From: a virus
DNA: 25,060 nt
Direction: 5' to 3' (one strand)
IMG/VR virus record: IMGVR_UViG_3300023443_001656
Coordinates: 1 to 25,060 of that record
Below the pieces are notes generated by a model. It did not search any database. It was given only the letters and a program-made list of their open reading frames with translations, and was not told the origin of the DNA. Below are positions 8,696 through 16,085 of the stretch, one piece after another; positions within the stretch are counted from its first letter, which is position 1; every line of letters begins with the position of its first letter. Made by a program: the position numbers and the translations under genes.

Positions 8696-9461
8696 AATTT
8701 AACACATCCATTGCAAGTATCTGAGTTTGTACTTCACTTCTTGGACCAGATGCTGTAAGTGTTGAGAGGTTTACTGTTCTTTGATCAGGTACTCCCCCCT
8801 TGGTAAATGTGATAGTTATGTCCTTAGCTGCAAAGATTTGGGTCTTTATATTATTTTCATCTGACACTGATACTGCCACCTCAACTGATAAAATACCATC
8901 ATTACGTATTTTGGTAAATACTTCCTCAGATGCAGTACCTAAATCCAAGTCCTTGATAATTCCTGCCTCATCCGTGATTACATTGATTACATCTATAGTT
9001 CCAACAATTGGAAGAGTTATGGACACCTTATCACCTACTATACCCTCCCCATCAGTTGAGGATATGGCCTCAGATGTGACTCTGATCGTAGAAACAACTC
9101 TGGATAGTGGGAAGGTTTCAGACTTTCTATCCCATCCTTGGATTACCTGTACGAATTCATCCATGGTTTGTAGTGAGTCTAAAGAATCAAAGATCTGGTT
9201 CTCTGTCTCTTTAATGTCTGGCTCTTGGTCAGCTCCTGTGGCTCTAGTTCTAACGTATAGGTGAACTAGGAAAACCTGCTTTGTAGTTTTTGTGGGAAGT
9301 CCCTCAATTTCTTCTTGTCCTGTAATGTTTTGTATATCGATACTGGGGTATTTTCTGTGAGATTCATTTTTCTCTACATATGCGTTGATTCGCTTTATGT
9401 CAATATTGGTAAATGTAATAGCATCTAACTGTGTTTTTATTTGTGCTGCAGTAAGGGTCAT
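8694..9461 (-). CDS. Tail terminator / completion-like protein with C-terminal extension (255 aa)
   Basis: The N-terminal ~120 residues resemble tail-terminator or completion proteins: an opening helix, then 'KYPSIDIQNITGQEE', a beta-strand 'KQVFLVHLYVRTR', and a helix with 'ETENQIFDSLDSLQ'. This matches the common pattern of strand pairs followed by a helix of about 30 residues. The second half (~130-255) is a beta-rich extension I do not recognise. Its ATG at 9461 overlaps the stop of the 55-aa gene as ATGA. Function is inferred from order (after capsid genes, before the tube gene) and pattern, with no catalytic motifs. Transcription coming from the capsid side meets the convergent 72-aa gene directly downstream. 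Confidence 0.5.
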   Translation of the reverse strand: MTLTAAQIKTQLDAITFTNIDIKRINAYVEKNESHRKYPSIDIQNITGQEEIEGLPTKTTKQVFLVHLYVRTRATGADQEPDIKETENQIFDSLDSLQTMDEFVQVIQGWDRKSETFPLSRVVSTIRVTSEAISSTDGEGIVGDKVSITLPIVGTIDVINVITDEAGIIKDLDLGTASEEVFTKIRNDGILSVEVAVSVSDENNIKTQIFAAKDITITFTKGGVPDQRTVNLSTLTASGPRSEVQTQILAMDVLN

Positions 9462-9625
9462 GGGGATTCTTCTGGTATTGTTGGAACTATAGTTGCTATA
9501 AAGTCTTCAATCTGCTCATCTAGATTTTGATTGGGAACTGTTCTTTTGTAATATTGTATACCTCTTATTTGATCTTCATGTATAGAAATACACAATGGCT
9601 TTTTTAGATTCTTTTTGAACTGCAT
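9458..9625 (-). CDS. Small protein linked to neck genes (55 aa, unknown)
   Basis: This short frame begins with ATG at 9625, overlapping the stop of the 192-aa gene as TAATG. It ends with TGA at 9458, overlapping the next start as ATGA. Both junctions show it is part of a translationally coupled chain, which is the main reason to accept it. The protein has a basic start ('MQFKKNLKKPLCISIHED'), a central Tyr-rich part and an acidic end ('IPEESP'). No domain is recognised. It may be a neck accessory protein. Confidence 0.7.
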   Translation of the reverse strand: MQFKKNLKKPLCISIHEDQIRGIQYYKRTVPNQNLDEQIEDFIATIVPTIPEESP

Positions 9626-10203
9626 TACTCTTTCTTTGTTGCTGCTGTATTTTTGACACGTACAATCTTTTCAATGTGATTTTTCATTACCTCATCTACT
9701 GGTGTCTTAAAGAAAGTATCCTCATCAACTGATATTGGGTATGTAGTTCCCTTTAGCATCTGAAATGTAGTAATCTGGTTTAATCCAATATCTCCCACAA
9801 TACTTTTCATTAGTTTGGTGTTTTGCTCATTTACGGGTATGGTATAATCCCATATCCTTTTACCTTTAACTAAAACTTTGTACTTCTCTTTTGTTACCTG
9901 ATTTTCTCGTTCTTCCCATTCTGCCTCTTCATAGATACGTTTCCCTGGAGTTTCTGGATCTTTTGAGAATGTTCTTTTGCCTATTGCTGTAACATTTCTA
10001 CCCAACCACGCAAAGTCTTTTGATTCTTCTGACACATCATAATCTCCTCGCTGTTCATCCTCACCATAAAATCGTACAATATATGCAAAGTAAAATTCAC
10101 CTTTGGTTCTTTTTTCTTTGGATATTGTGATGGCTCTCCATTTTTTAGCCCCTTCAAATTTTTTAAGATCAGTGATATATGTTGGTTGGATAATTAGGCT
10201 CAT
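9625..10203 (-). CDS. Virion-associated protein next to the capsid gene (192 aa, unknown)
   Basis: Not recognised. It is highly charged, Lys/Glu-rich and soluble-looking, with a beta-rich aromatic segment ('EFYFAYIVRFYGEDE', residues ~36-50) and a C-terminal basic helix. It follows the major capsid gene and precedes tail-terminator-like genes, where viruses encode head-tail connectors or head-completion proteins; this is only a positional suggestion. The ATG at 10203 has its own CTTAATAAGA promoter element centred 37 bp upstream. The 12 nt immediately before it (ATTCTTAATAAC) also occur just before the small-terminase start. Confidence 0.6.
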   Translation of the reverse strand: MSLIIQPTYITDLKKFEGAKKWRAITISKEKRTKGEFYFAYIVRFYGEDEQRGDYDVSEESKDFAWLGRNVTAIGKRTFSKDPETPGKRIYEEAEWEERENQVTKEKYKVLVKGKRIWDYTIPVNEQNTKLMKSIVGDIGLNQITTFQMLKGTTYPISVDEDTFFKTPVDEVMKNHIEKIVRVKNTAATKKE

Positions 10204-10234
10204 GTTATTAAGAATAAAGTAAATACTATATTAA

Positions 10235-10245
10235 TCTTATTAAGA
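10235..10245 (-). promoter_or_regulatory. CTTAATAAGA promoter element upstream of the 192-aa gene
   Basis: TCTTATTAAGA on the plus strand, extending to the 15-bp odd palindrome AATCTTATTAAGATT at 10233-10247. It is centred 37 bp before the ATG at 10203, in the gap between the capsid gene and this gene. Confidence 0.55.
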
Positions 10246-10258
10246 TTCCATTAGAAAA

Positions 10259-10287
10259 TTAATAAGAATAAAAGAGAAAAAATGTCT
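10259..10287 (-). terminator. Poly-T terminator after the major capsid gene
   Basis: Just after the TAG of the capsid gene the coding strand reads a T6 run followed by further T-rich tracts (T6 at 10277-10282 by plus-strand A-run), without a stem. This is the usual appearance of an archaeal intrinsic terminator, and a new promoter follows at 10235-10245. Confidence 0.4.
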
Positions 10288-10289
10288 TT

Positions 10290-11483
10290 CTAACTTGGTG
10301 GTGCTAATGGCGTATACACACCAGTCATTTGAATACCTGTAACTTTGTTTAATACGGCAGCCAAGTGATGATCTAATATGGCATAGTTTTGAGTTGCCAA
10401 GAATTCATCTACTTTGGTAGCGATTCTCGTTGGTCCCTCCAATAGTATTCCTGTTGCCTCACTTCCTACATCTGTAAGTAGTGCCACACCCTGTGTGATG
10501 AACTGGTCATTAACTTCAGTTACTCCAGTGAATCCCTTGAATGGTCTAGTCCCAGGAGCTAGTTCTGCAGTATCTACAGGGTTAACTATACCTCTAAGGA
10601 AAGAGTTTGTATCGTAAATTTTTCCACCGATTTGATGTAATCCAATTCTATCAAACTTTCCACCGACATTGGTGCCCTCAATACTTTGTGTAACTATTCT
10701 AGTGATATCAGTAGTTGGATCATTTGTAGAACGATCAGTCCCTGCAACAAATGTATCCCATGCAGTTCCGGCTATAGTGTCAAGTTCTGCAATTAATGCT
10801 TCAATTACATTAAATGATTTGCGTTGTAACACTTTGGTTCCAGCAACTGTAACTGAGTCTTGGAACGGATTGTGTACGTTCTTTCTAATGGACTCATCAG
10901 AAATTCTAATCCACATACCAAACTTGTTAGTTTCTAAGAGTCGTCTTTCATATTCAATACTTTTGACTCGGGGCATTGTCATTTCTGGGATTTGTTCCAT
11001 TCCCTCCATTTTGATTACCTTATCAAAGTTTAGGATAAGTTCTTCAGTTGCAACCCTTTTCATGAGTTCTACTCCAGCATATGCCCTGTCTTTAAGACCG
11101 TATAATTGTGAGAATATTCTGACAACATTTACTGCTGGATTGTCAGTTGATAGCATTGCTGCCTCTTTTACTCTATGTCCTGACAGATGAGAATGAAATT
11201 CATCCAAATCTGTAGTAAGATCACCATCTAAACTTGCAGATGGCAAACCATCTCTAAAGTTTTGAGAGTCTGCTCCATCCATTCTTGCTTTGTCAATTAA
11301 ACGAATATTGTTTGAACCAATCTCTACGTTGTATATGGCTGATGCATTAATCTCATTTGTGAAACCGTGGTCTGGCTGCTCAAGTGTTGTGTATACAATG
11401 TTGTCTTTTGGATTTATCCAGAACTGATCAAACATCTGGCCATGATTATCATGACGCATTCGCATTTTAGTCATTTTAATCAC
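10290..11483 (-). CDS. Major capsid protein, HK97-fold candidate (397 aa)
   Basis: Probable main shell protein. Length, position after scaffold and decoration genes, and overall pattern fit HK97-type capsid proteins. There is a charged N-terminal region, a middle with long helices (about residues 110-170, 'EERRLLET'-like charged helix), and a C-terminal part with 'GVALLTDVGSEATGILLEG' and 'QNYAILDHHLAAVLNKV', typical of the P-domain/A-domain end. The upstream frame to GTG at 11483 overlaps the previous gene by 8 bp. ATG at 11474, two bases after that stop, is an equally good start. GGAGG lies 3 nt before the GTG and 12 nt before the ATG, so the start is uncertain by three residues. A poly-T terminator follows. 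Confidence 0.75.
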   Translation of the reverse strand: MIKMTKMRMRHDNHGQMFDQFWINPKDNIVYTTLEQPDHGFTNEINASAIYNVEIGSNNIRLIDKARMDGADSQNFRDGLPSASLDGDLTTDLDEFHSHLSGHRVKEAAMLSTDNPAVNVVRIFSQLYGLKDRAYAGVELMKRVATEELILNFDKVIKMEGMEQIPEMTMPRVKSIEYERRLLETNKFGMWIRISDESIRKNVHNPFQDSVTVAGTKVLQRKSFNVIEALIAELDTIAGTAWDTFVAGTDRSTNDPTTDITRIVTQSIEGTNVGGKFDRIGLHQIGGKIYDTNSFLRGIVNPVDTAELAPGTRPFKGFTGVTEVNDQFITQGVALLTDVGSEATGILLEGPTRIATKVDEFLATQNYAILDHHLAAVLNKVTGIQMTGVYTPLAPPS

Positions 11484-12006
11484 TTGCCTCCAATAACGTG
11501 AACCATCCTATCTCACCTGCTGTGAGTGGTTGGTCAGGAATTACACCAACACTAAGATCTTCAGAAAATGGTGTGGTACCATCTCGGCTAAATACACCTG
11601 CTTCTCTACCAAAGTAACGAGCATATCTTCTTTCGTTAGCAGCTTTTGTCCATGGGATTAATTCACCTGAACCTGAAGTATTTACCTGAACATAATCGCC
11701 AGGGTTTAGTGTTCCAGATTCCAGTTCCATTGCCACTTGTTGGAGTGGTCCTACACCTCGAATCTCTAGGTCTCCTATCGAACCACCAGAATTATCTTTA
11801 GTCTCTACAGGTACAAATGGAGCATAGTTTCCAGTTGCTAAAGTATTAGTTGTAATAGTAATTACGCCATCTACTTGAAAACATGGAGTTCCTTTTGGAA
11901 TGTTTTCAGCTGCTTCACGTCTTGATATTTGGTCGTCATTAAATCCAGGGGTGTCCCCTGCTTGAATTTGTCTGGTAGGTGATGTGCTAAATGATTCAGA
12001 ACTCAT
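11476..12006 (-). CDS. Capsid decoration / stabilising-type protein (176 aa)
   Basis: Probable capsid decoration protein. The middle resembles small beta-barrel decoration proteins: 'IPKGTPCFQVDG', 'VGPLQQVAMELESGTLNPG', then 'DYVQVNTSGSGELIPW'. That is the 'gdvv...G...Gva...a..G..v.v...G' pattern of head stabilisers. A C-terminal helix-like 'NERRYARYFGREAG' and 'TAGEIGWFTLLE' follow. It starts with ATG at 12006, overlapping the scaffold stop, and ends inside the capsid gene start. Its place directly before the capsid gene is the classical decoration-protein position. Family assignment is from pattern only. Confidence 0.5.
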   Translation of the reverse strand: MSSESFSTSPTRQIQAGDTPGFNDDQISRREAAENIPKGTPCFQVDGVITITTNTLATGNYAPFVPVETKDNSGGSIGDLEIRGVGPLQQVAMELESGTLNPGDYVQVNTSGSGELIPWTKAANERRYARYFGREAGVFSRDGTTPFSEDLSVGVIPDQPLTAGEIGWFTLLEASD

Positions 12007-12644
12007 TAGTATTTACCTCCAGGTAAGTAATTTTGATTTGTTTCAGTGTCATCGAAATTATCTAAATCAAATGTGCCTTCCTCTAGTTGGGCTTGCTTTA
12101 TTGATGCTGCAACTTTGCCACCAAGTAATGCTTGAGCCTCATTAACTTGAGCCTCTAAAATTCCTACAGGCTGTACTCTACTCATAAATTCTGCAATTTT
12201 TGATTCTCGCATTGGCACTGGGAAGAGTTGTGCATATTTCTGAGCGAGTTTTTCTTTCTGAGAGTCCTCTTTTATTGTTTCATTTTCTTTTTTTAATTCT
12301 TCAAATTGAGCTTGTAATTGTGAGAATCTATTTTTAAGATCATTGTCATCTTCTTGTTCATCACCTAATCCATGGTCTGCTGCACCATGCATTGAATTAT
12401 CTTCTCCAGGTTTCTCTTGATTATTTTGAGTAACATCAATGCCTTCCCCTCCTTGTTCCCCTGGAATTGATTCTTGAATTTCAGACCCGATTTCAGCTAT
12501 AGTTGCTGCCATCTCGATAATAGGATTAATAGCTTCAATTGCCTCATCAGGGGACATTGTACCTCCTAGCTGTGCTGTTTTGAATTTATCTACAGTTGAT
12601 GCCAGTGTTAAGCTAGCTTGTTTAATTGAAATTTTACCTGCCAT
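12006..12644 (-). CDS. Scaffolding-type protein (212 aa)
   Basis: Probable assembly scaffold. It is strongly acidic and low-complexity from about residue 55 to 105 (Gln, Glu, Asp, Asn, Gly). A coiled-coil region follows at ~107-140 ('RFSQLQAQFEELKKENETIK'-type heptads), then a helical C-terminus. This acidic-linker plus coiled-coil organisation directly before decoration and capsid genes is typical of scaffolds, which are not kept in the mature particle. The ATG at 12644 follows an 83-bp gap with a CTTAATAAGA element centred 48 bp upstream, so scaffold, decoration and capsid genes probably form one transcription unit. No protease motif is visible in it. Confidence 0.55.
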   Translation of the reverse strand: MAGKISIKQASLTLASTVDKFKTAQLGGTMSPDEAIEAINPIIEMAATIAEIGSEIQESIPGEQGGEGIDVTQNNQEKPGEDNSMHGAADHGLGDEQEDDNDLKNRFSQLQAQFEELKKENETIKEDSQKEKLAQKYAQLFPVPMRESKIAEFMSRVQPVGILEAQVNEAQALLGGKVAASIKQAQLEEGTFDLDNFDDTETNQNYLPGGKY

Positions 12645-12687
12645 TTAAAAAATTACTTTAATGATGAGATATAACTAACTCGATTTT

Positions 12688-12696
12688 CTTATTAAG
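12688..12696 (-). promoter_or_regulatory. CTTAATAAGA promoter element upstream of the scaffold gene
   Basis: CTTATTAAG on the plus strand (coding strand CTTAATAAGA), centred 48 bp before the scaffold ATG at 12644. It would start the scaffold-decoration-capsid unit. Confidence 0.5.
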
Positions 12697-12727
12697 TTTG
12701 TAAATTATTTTACAGTTAATTATTTTT

Positions 12728-13638
12728 CTATATTCTTTTTTTTCTCATGCCATAAATTGGAACGGCTTGAGTTTCTGTAATGTCTGTAGATAACAAGGCT
12801 GATACTTTTTCTTTTGCAAATTTTGTTTCAGTTGCAAGGATTGACATGTCTGATGCAAATGATTTGGTACATTGTGTAATGGTTCCGTTACATGTGCCAT
12901 CATATGTGGCCTGACTTCCATATGCAGGTCTATCTTTTAATCCCGTAAGATTTGTAACTCTCCACTTTGTTATTTGTCCTTCTGGTTCTAACATGTCATC
13001 TTGAAATATTGAGATGCTACAGAATGGTGGCATTTGATGATTTGCAAATTTAGGATCTCTAGTCATGACAGTTCTCCAAAATCCTTTTTCAGTATCAAAA
13101 AATACTTTTTTCATTTCTGCCACATGATATGGTTCCTGAAACTTTAGATTGTCCTCAAAAATATTAGGGTTTAGTCCTGCCACTAGATGTGCATGATGTT
13201 TCAAAAAGTGTCGAATATTTGGATGCATAAATTTATCCCCGTATAGAGAGTTTTCTATAAACTCATTTGATGATACTACAAATGGTCTTCCAATAGCTGA
13301 CTCGATATTTTTAGGAATTGATGGCTCCGTTACTCCCCAGTTGTTCCCATTAATTTCATCTCCTGCAATTAAAAAGTAAGAGTCCTGCTGTCCTTCAATG
13401 TCTGGGTCTGCTGTAAATTCAGTATCTAGTGAAGCTGTTAGTACCCTGTTAAGCTTTTTTTTTGAGCAAACTTGTTTCTAATAGAGTATGATAATAGATT
13501 AACCTGTGTAAGTTGTGCTTCTCTGCTAAATCTTAGTAAGGATTCTCTTTGTTTGTTTAGACATATGGCTACTGCCTGATCTTGTGGTTTGCCTGCTCTA
13601 ACCTCTTTGCTTATGCATTCAGATTCTGCAGATGCCAT
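12728..13638 (-). CDS. Probable prohead protease / capsid maturation protein made by -1 frameshift (303 aa joined)
   Basis: The frame starting with ATG at 13638 stops at 13438. The frame ending at 12728 stays open upstream to a stop at 13478-13480, without a suitable ATG until 13228, yet its translation across 13229-13440 is clearly protein-like ('DSYFLIAGDEINGNNWGV', 'IESAIGRPFVVSSNEF'). Both frames share the A9 tract at 13455-13463. A -1 slip there joins them into 303 residues. The product lies between MuF and scaffold genes, where the prohead protease normally is. The region 'PPFCSISIFQ' ... 'EGQITKWRVTNLTGLKDRPAYG' resembles the 'S-x-S-I ... W/h-x-l-x-l-v-x-x-PAYG' pattern of head-maturation proteases, but I cannot assign catalytic residues firmly. 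A sequencing error or disabling mutation in the homopolymer is the alternative. Confidence 0.5.
13438..13638 (-). CDS. Zero-frame product of the frameshift gene (66 aa)
   Basis: If the ribosome does not slip at the A9 tract, this 66-aa protein is made. Residues 7-28 carry 'CISKEVRAGKPQDQAVAIC', a short motif found at the ends of various phage head proteins, followed by a helical segment. It then reads ten residues past the slip site to a TAA at 13438. It may be a functional short form or merely the unshifted by-product. No clear Shine-Dalgarno site precedes the ATG; an AT-rich 51-bp gap with a CTTAATTATAA stretch lies upstream. Confidence 0.5.
   Translation of the reverse strand: MASAESECISKEVRAGKPQDQAVAICLNKQRESLLRFSREAQLTQVNLLSYSIRNKFAQKKSLTGY
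13455..13463 (-). other. A9 slippery tract (candidate -1 frameshift site)
   Basis: On the coding strand the zero frame reads CAA AAA AAA AGC. A slip back by one base gives AAA AAA AAG CTT and continues in the long downstream frame. Runs of A AAA AAA/G are efficient slip sites, and are also prone to sequencing indels. Confidence 0.5.
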
Positions 13639-13689
13639 GATGAATAATTCTCACATATTATAATTAAGGTTTTGTTTTGAAATGAAAAT

Positions 13690-14283
13690 TTAAAATTGCC
13701 CAAGGTTCTCACCTGTCACTCCATCCAGATAAAAACATCTACAGTTAGGATGCGTCTGGCTGGGAATCCTTACTCTTTTTACATCATCTATTGGATACAC
13801 TGTTCCCTCTAAGGGAAGACAGATAATATCATCTACCTTGTTGTCTCTCTGTGTCATGAATATTACAGGGCGTTTCTTTTGGGAAACCAAACTCACTATT
13901 TGCTCATCATCATTTAGTGCATTTGTAAGTATAGTAGCAAATGATACAGCTAGTCCCCCAGAGATTAAAGCGTTGGTAAAGGCAGAATTTGTTATATTTT
14001 TTACTTTGGGAATATTTGGCGGATTCTTTAACTCTACAAGCTGAACTGAATTAGTTACATCGACAGATAATTTCTTTGAGAGTCCTGCATCAGTTAGTGC
14101 TTTTGTGAATATGCTTGACTGTCTATCTGATAGTGTAAAGTTGGTACCAGATCCTATAATTCTAATTAGTGCCTGATTGCCTGATAAATTATTTAACACA
14201 AGTGATGCAGTACCAACAGCAAAACCTGATGATAACAGTGATTTTATGAAACGCTCATTTTCAGTTTGAACTTTGGCTGACAT
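13690..14283 (-). CDS. MuF / SPP1 gp7-type minor head protein (197 aa)
   Basis: Minor capsid protein next to the portal, thought to act inside the head near the portal. The C-terminal part carries the MuF signature: residues 144-160 'TQRDNKVDDIICLPLEG' and 178-183 HPNCRC, matching the family's D...C..L.G ... P.HP.CRC pattern. The N-terminal 120 residues hold three similar helical repeats, F12-N31, F59-N78 and F102-N121, each with F-x3-L-x3-G and an Asn 19 residues after the Phe. The protein is shorter than many MuF proteins and has no fused toxin domain. ATG at 14283 lies 7 bp after the portal stop, consistent with co-expression. Confidence 0.75.
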   Translation of the reverse strand: MSAKVQTENERFIKSLLSSGFAVGTASLVLNNLSGNQALIRIIGSGTNFTLSDRQSSIFTKALTDAGLSKKLSVDVTNSVQLVELKNPPNIPKVKNITNSAFTNALISGGLAVSFATILTNALNDDEQIVSLVSQKKRPVIFMTQRDNKVDDIICLPLEGTVYPIDDVKRVRIPSQTHPNCRCFYLDGVTGENLGQF

Positions 14284-14290
14284 TTAATTA

Positions 14291-15997
14291 TTATTGTCGA
14301 GATAATTTCTTTTTAGAAATTTTGTTTTGAATTTCAAGATGCTCCTTTGCCACCTTTAGCACATCTATCTTACTTTTTTGAATCTCATTCCATTGGTTTC
14401 CATGTGTGTGCCAGTTTTTAGCTAGTTCTGGTCTGCCATTTCCCCATACAGATGGAGTATGCCAACTATTCCCTCTATTCCCCCAGGTGGAGTGATTCTG
14501 TTTCTCCCATGTCTTTCTTGTTGGGGAGGTATCCGTCCCTTGAGTTGGGGAATCCTTCATCATGTCACGTAATCCATATCGCTCCATTACCAGCTCCATT
14601 GTGGTAAATCCGTTATCGACTAGCTGCATCATAATGTTCCATTCCTCTGGAGGAATCTCTGTAGCAAAGACTGGCTTTTCATAGTTGTGTGTGATTTTTA
14701 GTGGAACTTGATCTATATCTTCAGGCTCTACCATGAATAGGATAGCTAATACCCTGTCATAGAACTGGTTCTCTAGTGTCTTTTCATATCTTTCCTGAGC
14801 TGGTTTAATCTCATCATTAAGTAGTGAATCATTTTCCTCCCTGTTTGCATTTCCTCCCATATTTCCAGTAACCCCCTTTGATAGTTGAAATAATGGAACG
14901 TGGTTATATCCTGCAATTCCCTCAATACATGTTCGCTCAATTTCTAGTAAAGCTGAGATATTACCAGAGTTAGTGGCACCATTAACTACACTTACACTAT
15001 GCGGTACTGATACGTCAGCATTTCCAACATTGGCAATATCTGCATTAAAATCCTCAAGGATTGCTTTGGCCTCTGAATACTTTGAGGTTGGGAGATCATG
15101 CTGGTAAATGTTTGGTGTCCTCCATGTACGGTTTGCAGCATTTATCAGGTCTCTTGCATATATGATTAATAATACCTGCCCCAAGTCATCGATTGCTTGT
15201 ACTGCTGAGACTCCATAAAAGTCGCCAAACAATTCTAAATTTTTTGAATTATTAAAATAGATACATCTGTTAGCATCTAATAATGAACCATTTGATGATA
15301 ACCCTGTTACTTCTACTCCTACAAGTTCTCCATTATCAAAATTTACTATTGGTCTTCTCAACAAGTCTGGCCTGATTAATCGTAACGCTACAGGTAAAAC
15401 GTACTGTCCATTTTTATTTCTAGTTTCAGGAAACATTCCAATTGCTGTTCTTCCCTGTTCCCGCTCAAAGAGAAACGCATCATACACCAGACTATCCAAA
15501 TCTAATGTGGTGGCGTACTCATCCATCCATATTTTAATCTCGTCTGGTGACATTTTCTCACCTAGCAAAGGAACATCAATCTTTTCAGTTCTCCAGGTCT
15601 CAAGATCTTCTTCTCGTATCTCCTGGTTTAATCTGGGGAGAACTGACCTAGTTGATTTTTGTATGGTTAGCTGTTGTAAAATTTGATTAGCCTTGAGGAC
15701 TGCCCAATTATTTCTCATTAGTACCCTCCACAATGCCCGTTCTTCTGGGAGGGATGGATCAACTGATGGATATATTGTAAGATTTTTGAATGGTGCAATT
15801 TTCTTTAATGCTTTTGAATCTTTACTTGTCTCAAGGCCTCGTCTTGTGGTGGGTTTACGCATTCCAGTAGCTGCCCATGAAGGAATTTGTGCAAATCTTT
15901 GTGGACCTGCAGTAAATGCCTTTACATCAAGGTCTAATTCTAATGCTGGGACTGATGTAGCAAAGGGCTTTACTTGTTTTTTGTTTTTGCCCATCAT
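14291..15997 (-). CDS. Portal protein (568 aa)
   Basis: Forms the dodecameric DNA gate at one capsid vertex. Length and features fit the portal family: a helical stem/wing region with 'YDAFLFEREQGRTAIGMFP' (~residues 190-210), the 'RLIRPDLLRRP' segment, and a conserved-looking loop region around 'VNGATNSGNISALLEIERT' and 'LFQLSKGVTGNMGGNA' before the crown helices. Residues ~495-535 form an unusual tail rich in Trp, His, Gly and Asn (WGN and WHT motifs), followed by a basic coiled C-terminus. The gene follows the nuclease paralogue and has its own CTTAATAAGA element. ATG at 15997 or the next codon at 15994 can be the start; no Shine-Dalgarno is evident, suggesting a short-leader transcript. 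Confidence 0.8.
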   Translation of the reverse strand: MMGKNKKQVKPFATSVPALELDLDVKAFTAGPQRFAQIPSWAATGMRKPTTRRGLETSKDSKALKKIAPFKNLTIYPSVDPSLPEERALWRVLMRNNWAVLKANQILQQLTIQKSTRSVLPRLNQEIREEDLETWRTEKIDVPLLGEKMSPDEIKIWMDEYATTLDLDSLVYDAFLFEREQGRTAIGMFPETRNKNGQYVLPVALRLIRPDLLRRPIVNFDNGELVGVEVTGLSSNGSLLDANRCIYFNNSKNLELFGDFYGVSAVQAIDDLGQVLLIIYARDLINAANRTWRTPNIYQHDLPTSKYSEAKAILEDFNADIANVGNADVSVPHSVSVVNGATNSGNISALLEIERTCIEGIAGYNHVPLFQLSKGVTGNMGGNANREENDSLLNDEIKPAQERYEKTLENQFYDRVLAILFMVEPEDIDQVPLKITHNYEKPVFATEIPPEEWNIMMQLVDNGFTTMELVMERYGLRDMMKDSPTQGTDTSPTRKTWEKQNHSTWGNRGNSWHTPSVWGNGRPELAKNWHTHGNQWNEIQKSKIDVLKVAKEHLEIQNKISKKKLSRQ

Positions 15998-16035
15998 TTA
16001 AAATGAGTAAAATTTAGAATAAAAATAATATCATA

Positions 16036-16048
16036 TTCTTATTAAGAA
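16036..16048 (-). promoter_or_regulatory. CTTAATAAGA promoter element upstream of the portal gene
   Basis: TTCTTATTAAGAA, a 13-bp odd palindrome and the longest perfect-arm copy of the TTCTTA arms, centred 45 bp before the portal ATG. It lies in the 88-bp gap separating the terminase genes from the portal unit. Confidence 0.6.
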
Positions 16049-16085
16049 ATTAAAGTTTGGTGATAGTTTTTAGAATTGTGTAATA

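Noticed and set aside
9462-9624. Apparent 163-bp gap between the 192-aa and 255-aa genes
   Set aside because: It holds a 55-codon gene with start and stop overlapping both neighbours.
10669-11190. Plus-strand 173-codon open frame inside the capsid gene
   Set aside because: It lies fully opposite the capsid gene, shows no recognisable protein pattern or ribosome site, and is explained as antisense to a strong coding region. Similar plus-strand frames (8800-9264, 3612-4034, 1376-1717, 23537-23893, 15693-16001) were dismissed for the same reason.
13229-13437. Apparent ~210-bp non-coding gap before the ATG at 13228
   Set aside because: Translation in the frame of the downstream gene stays open and protein-like up to the A9 tract, so this is coding and not intergenic.
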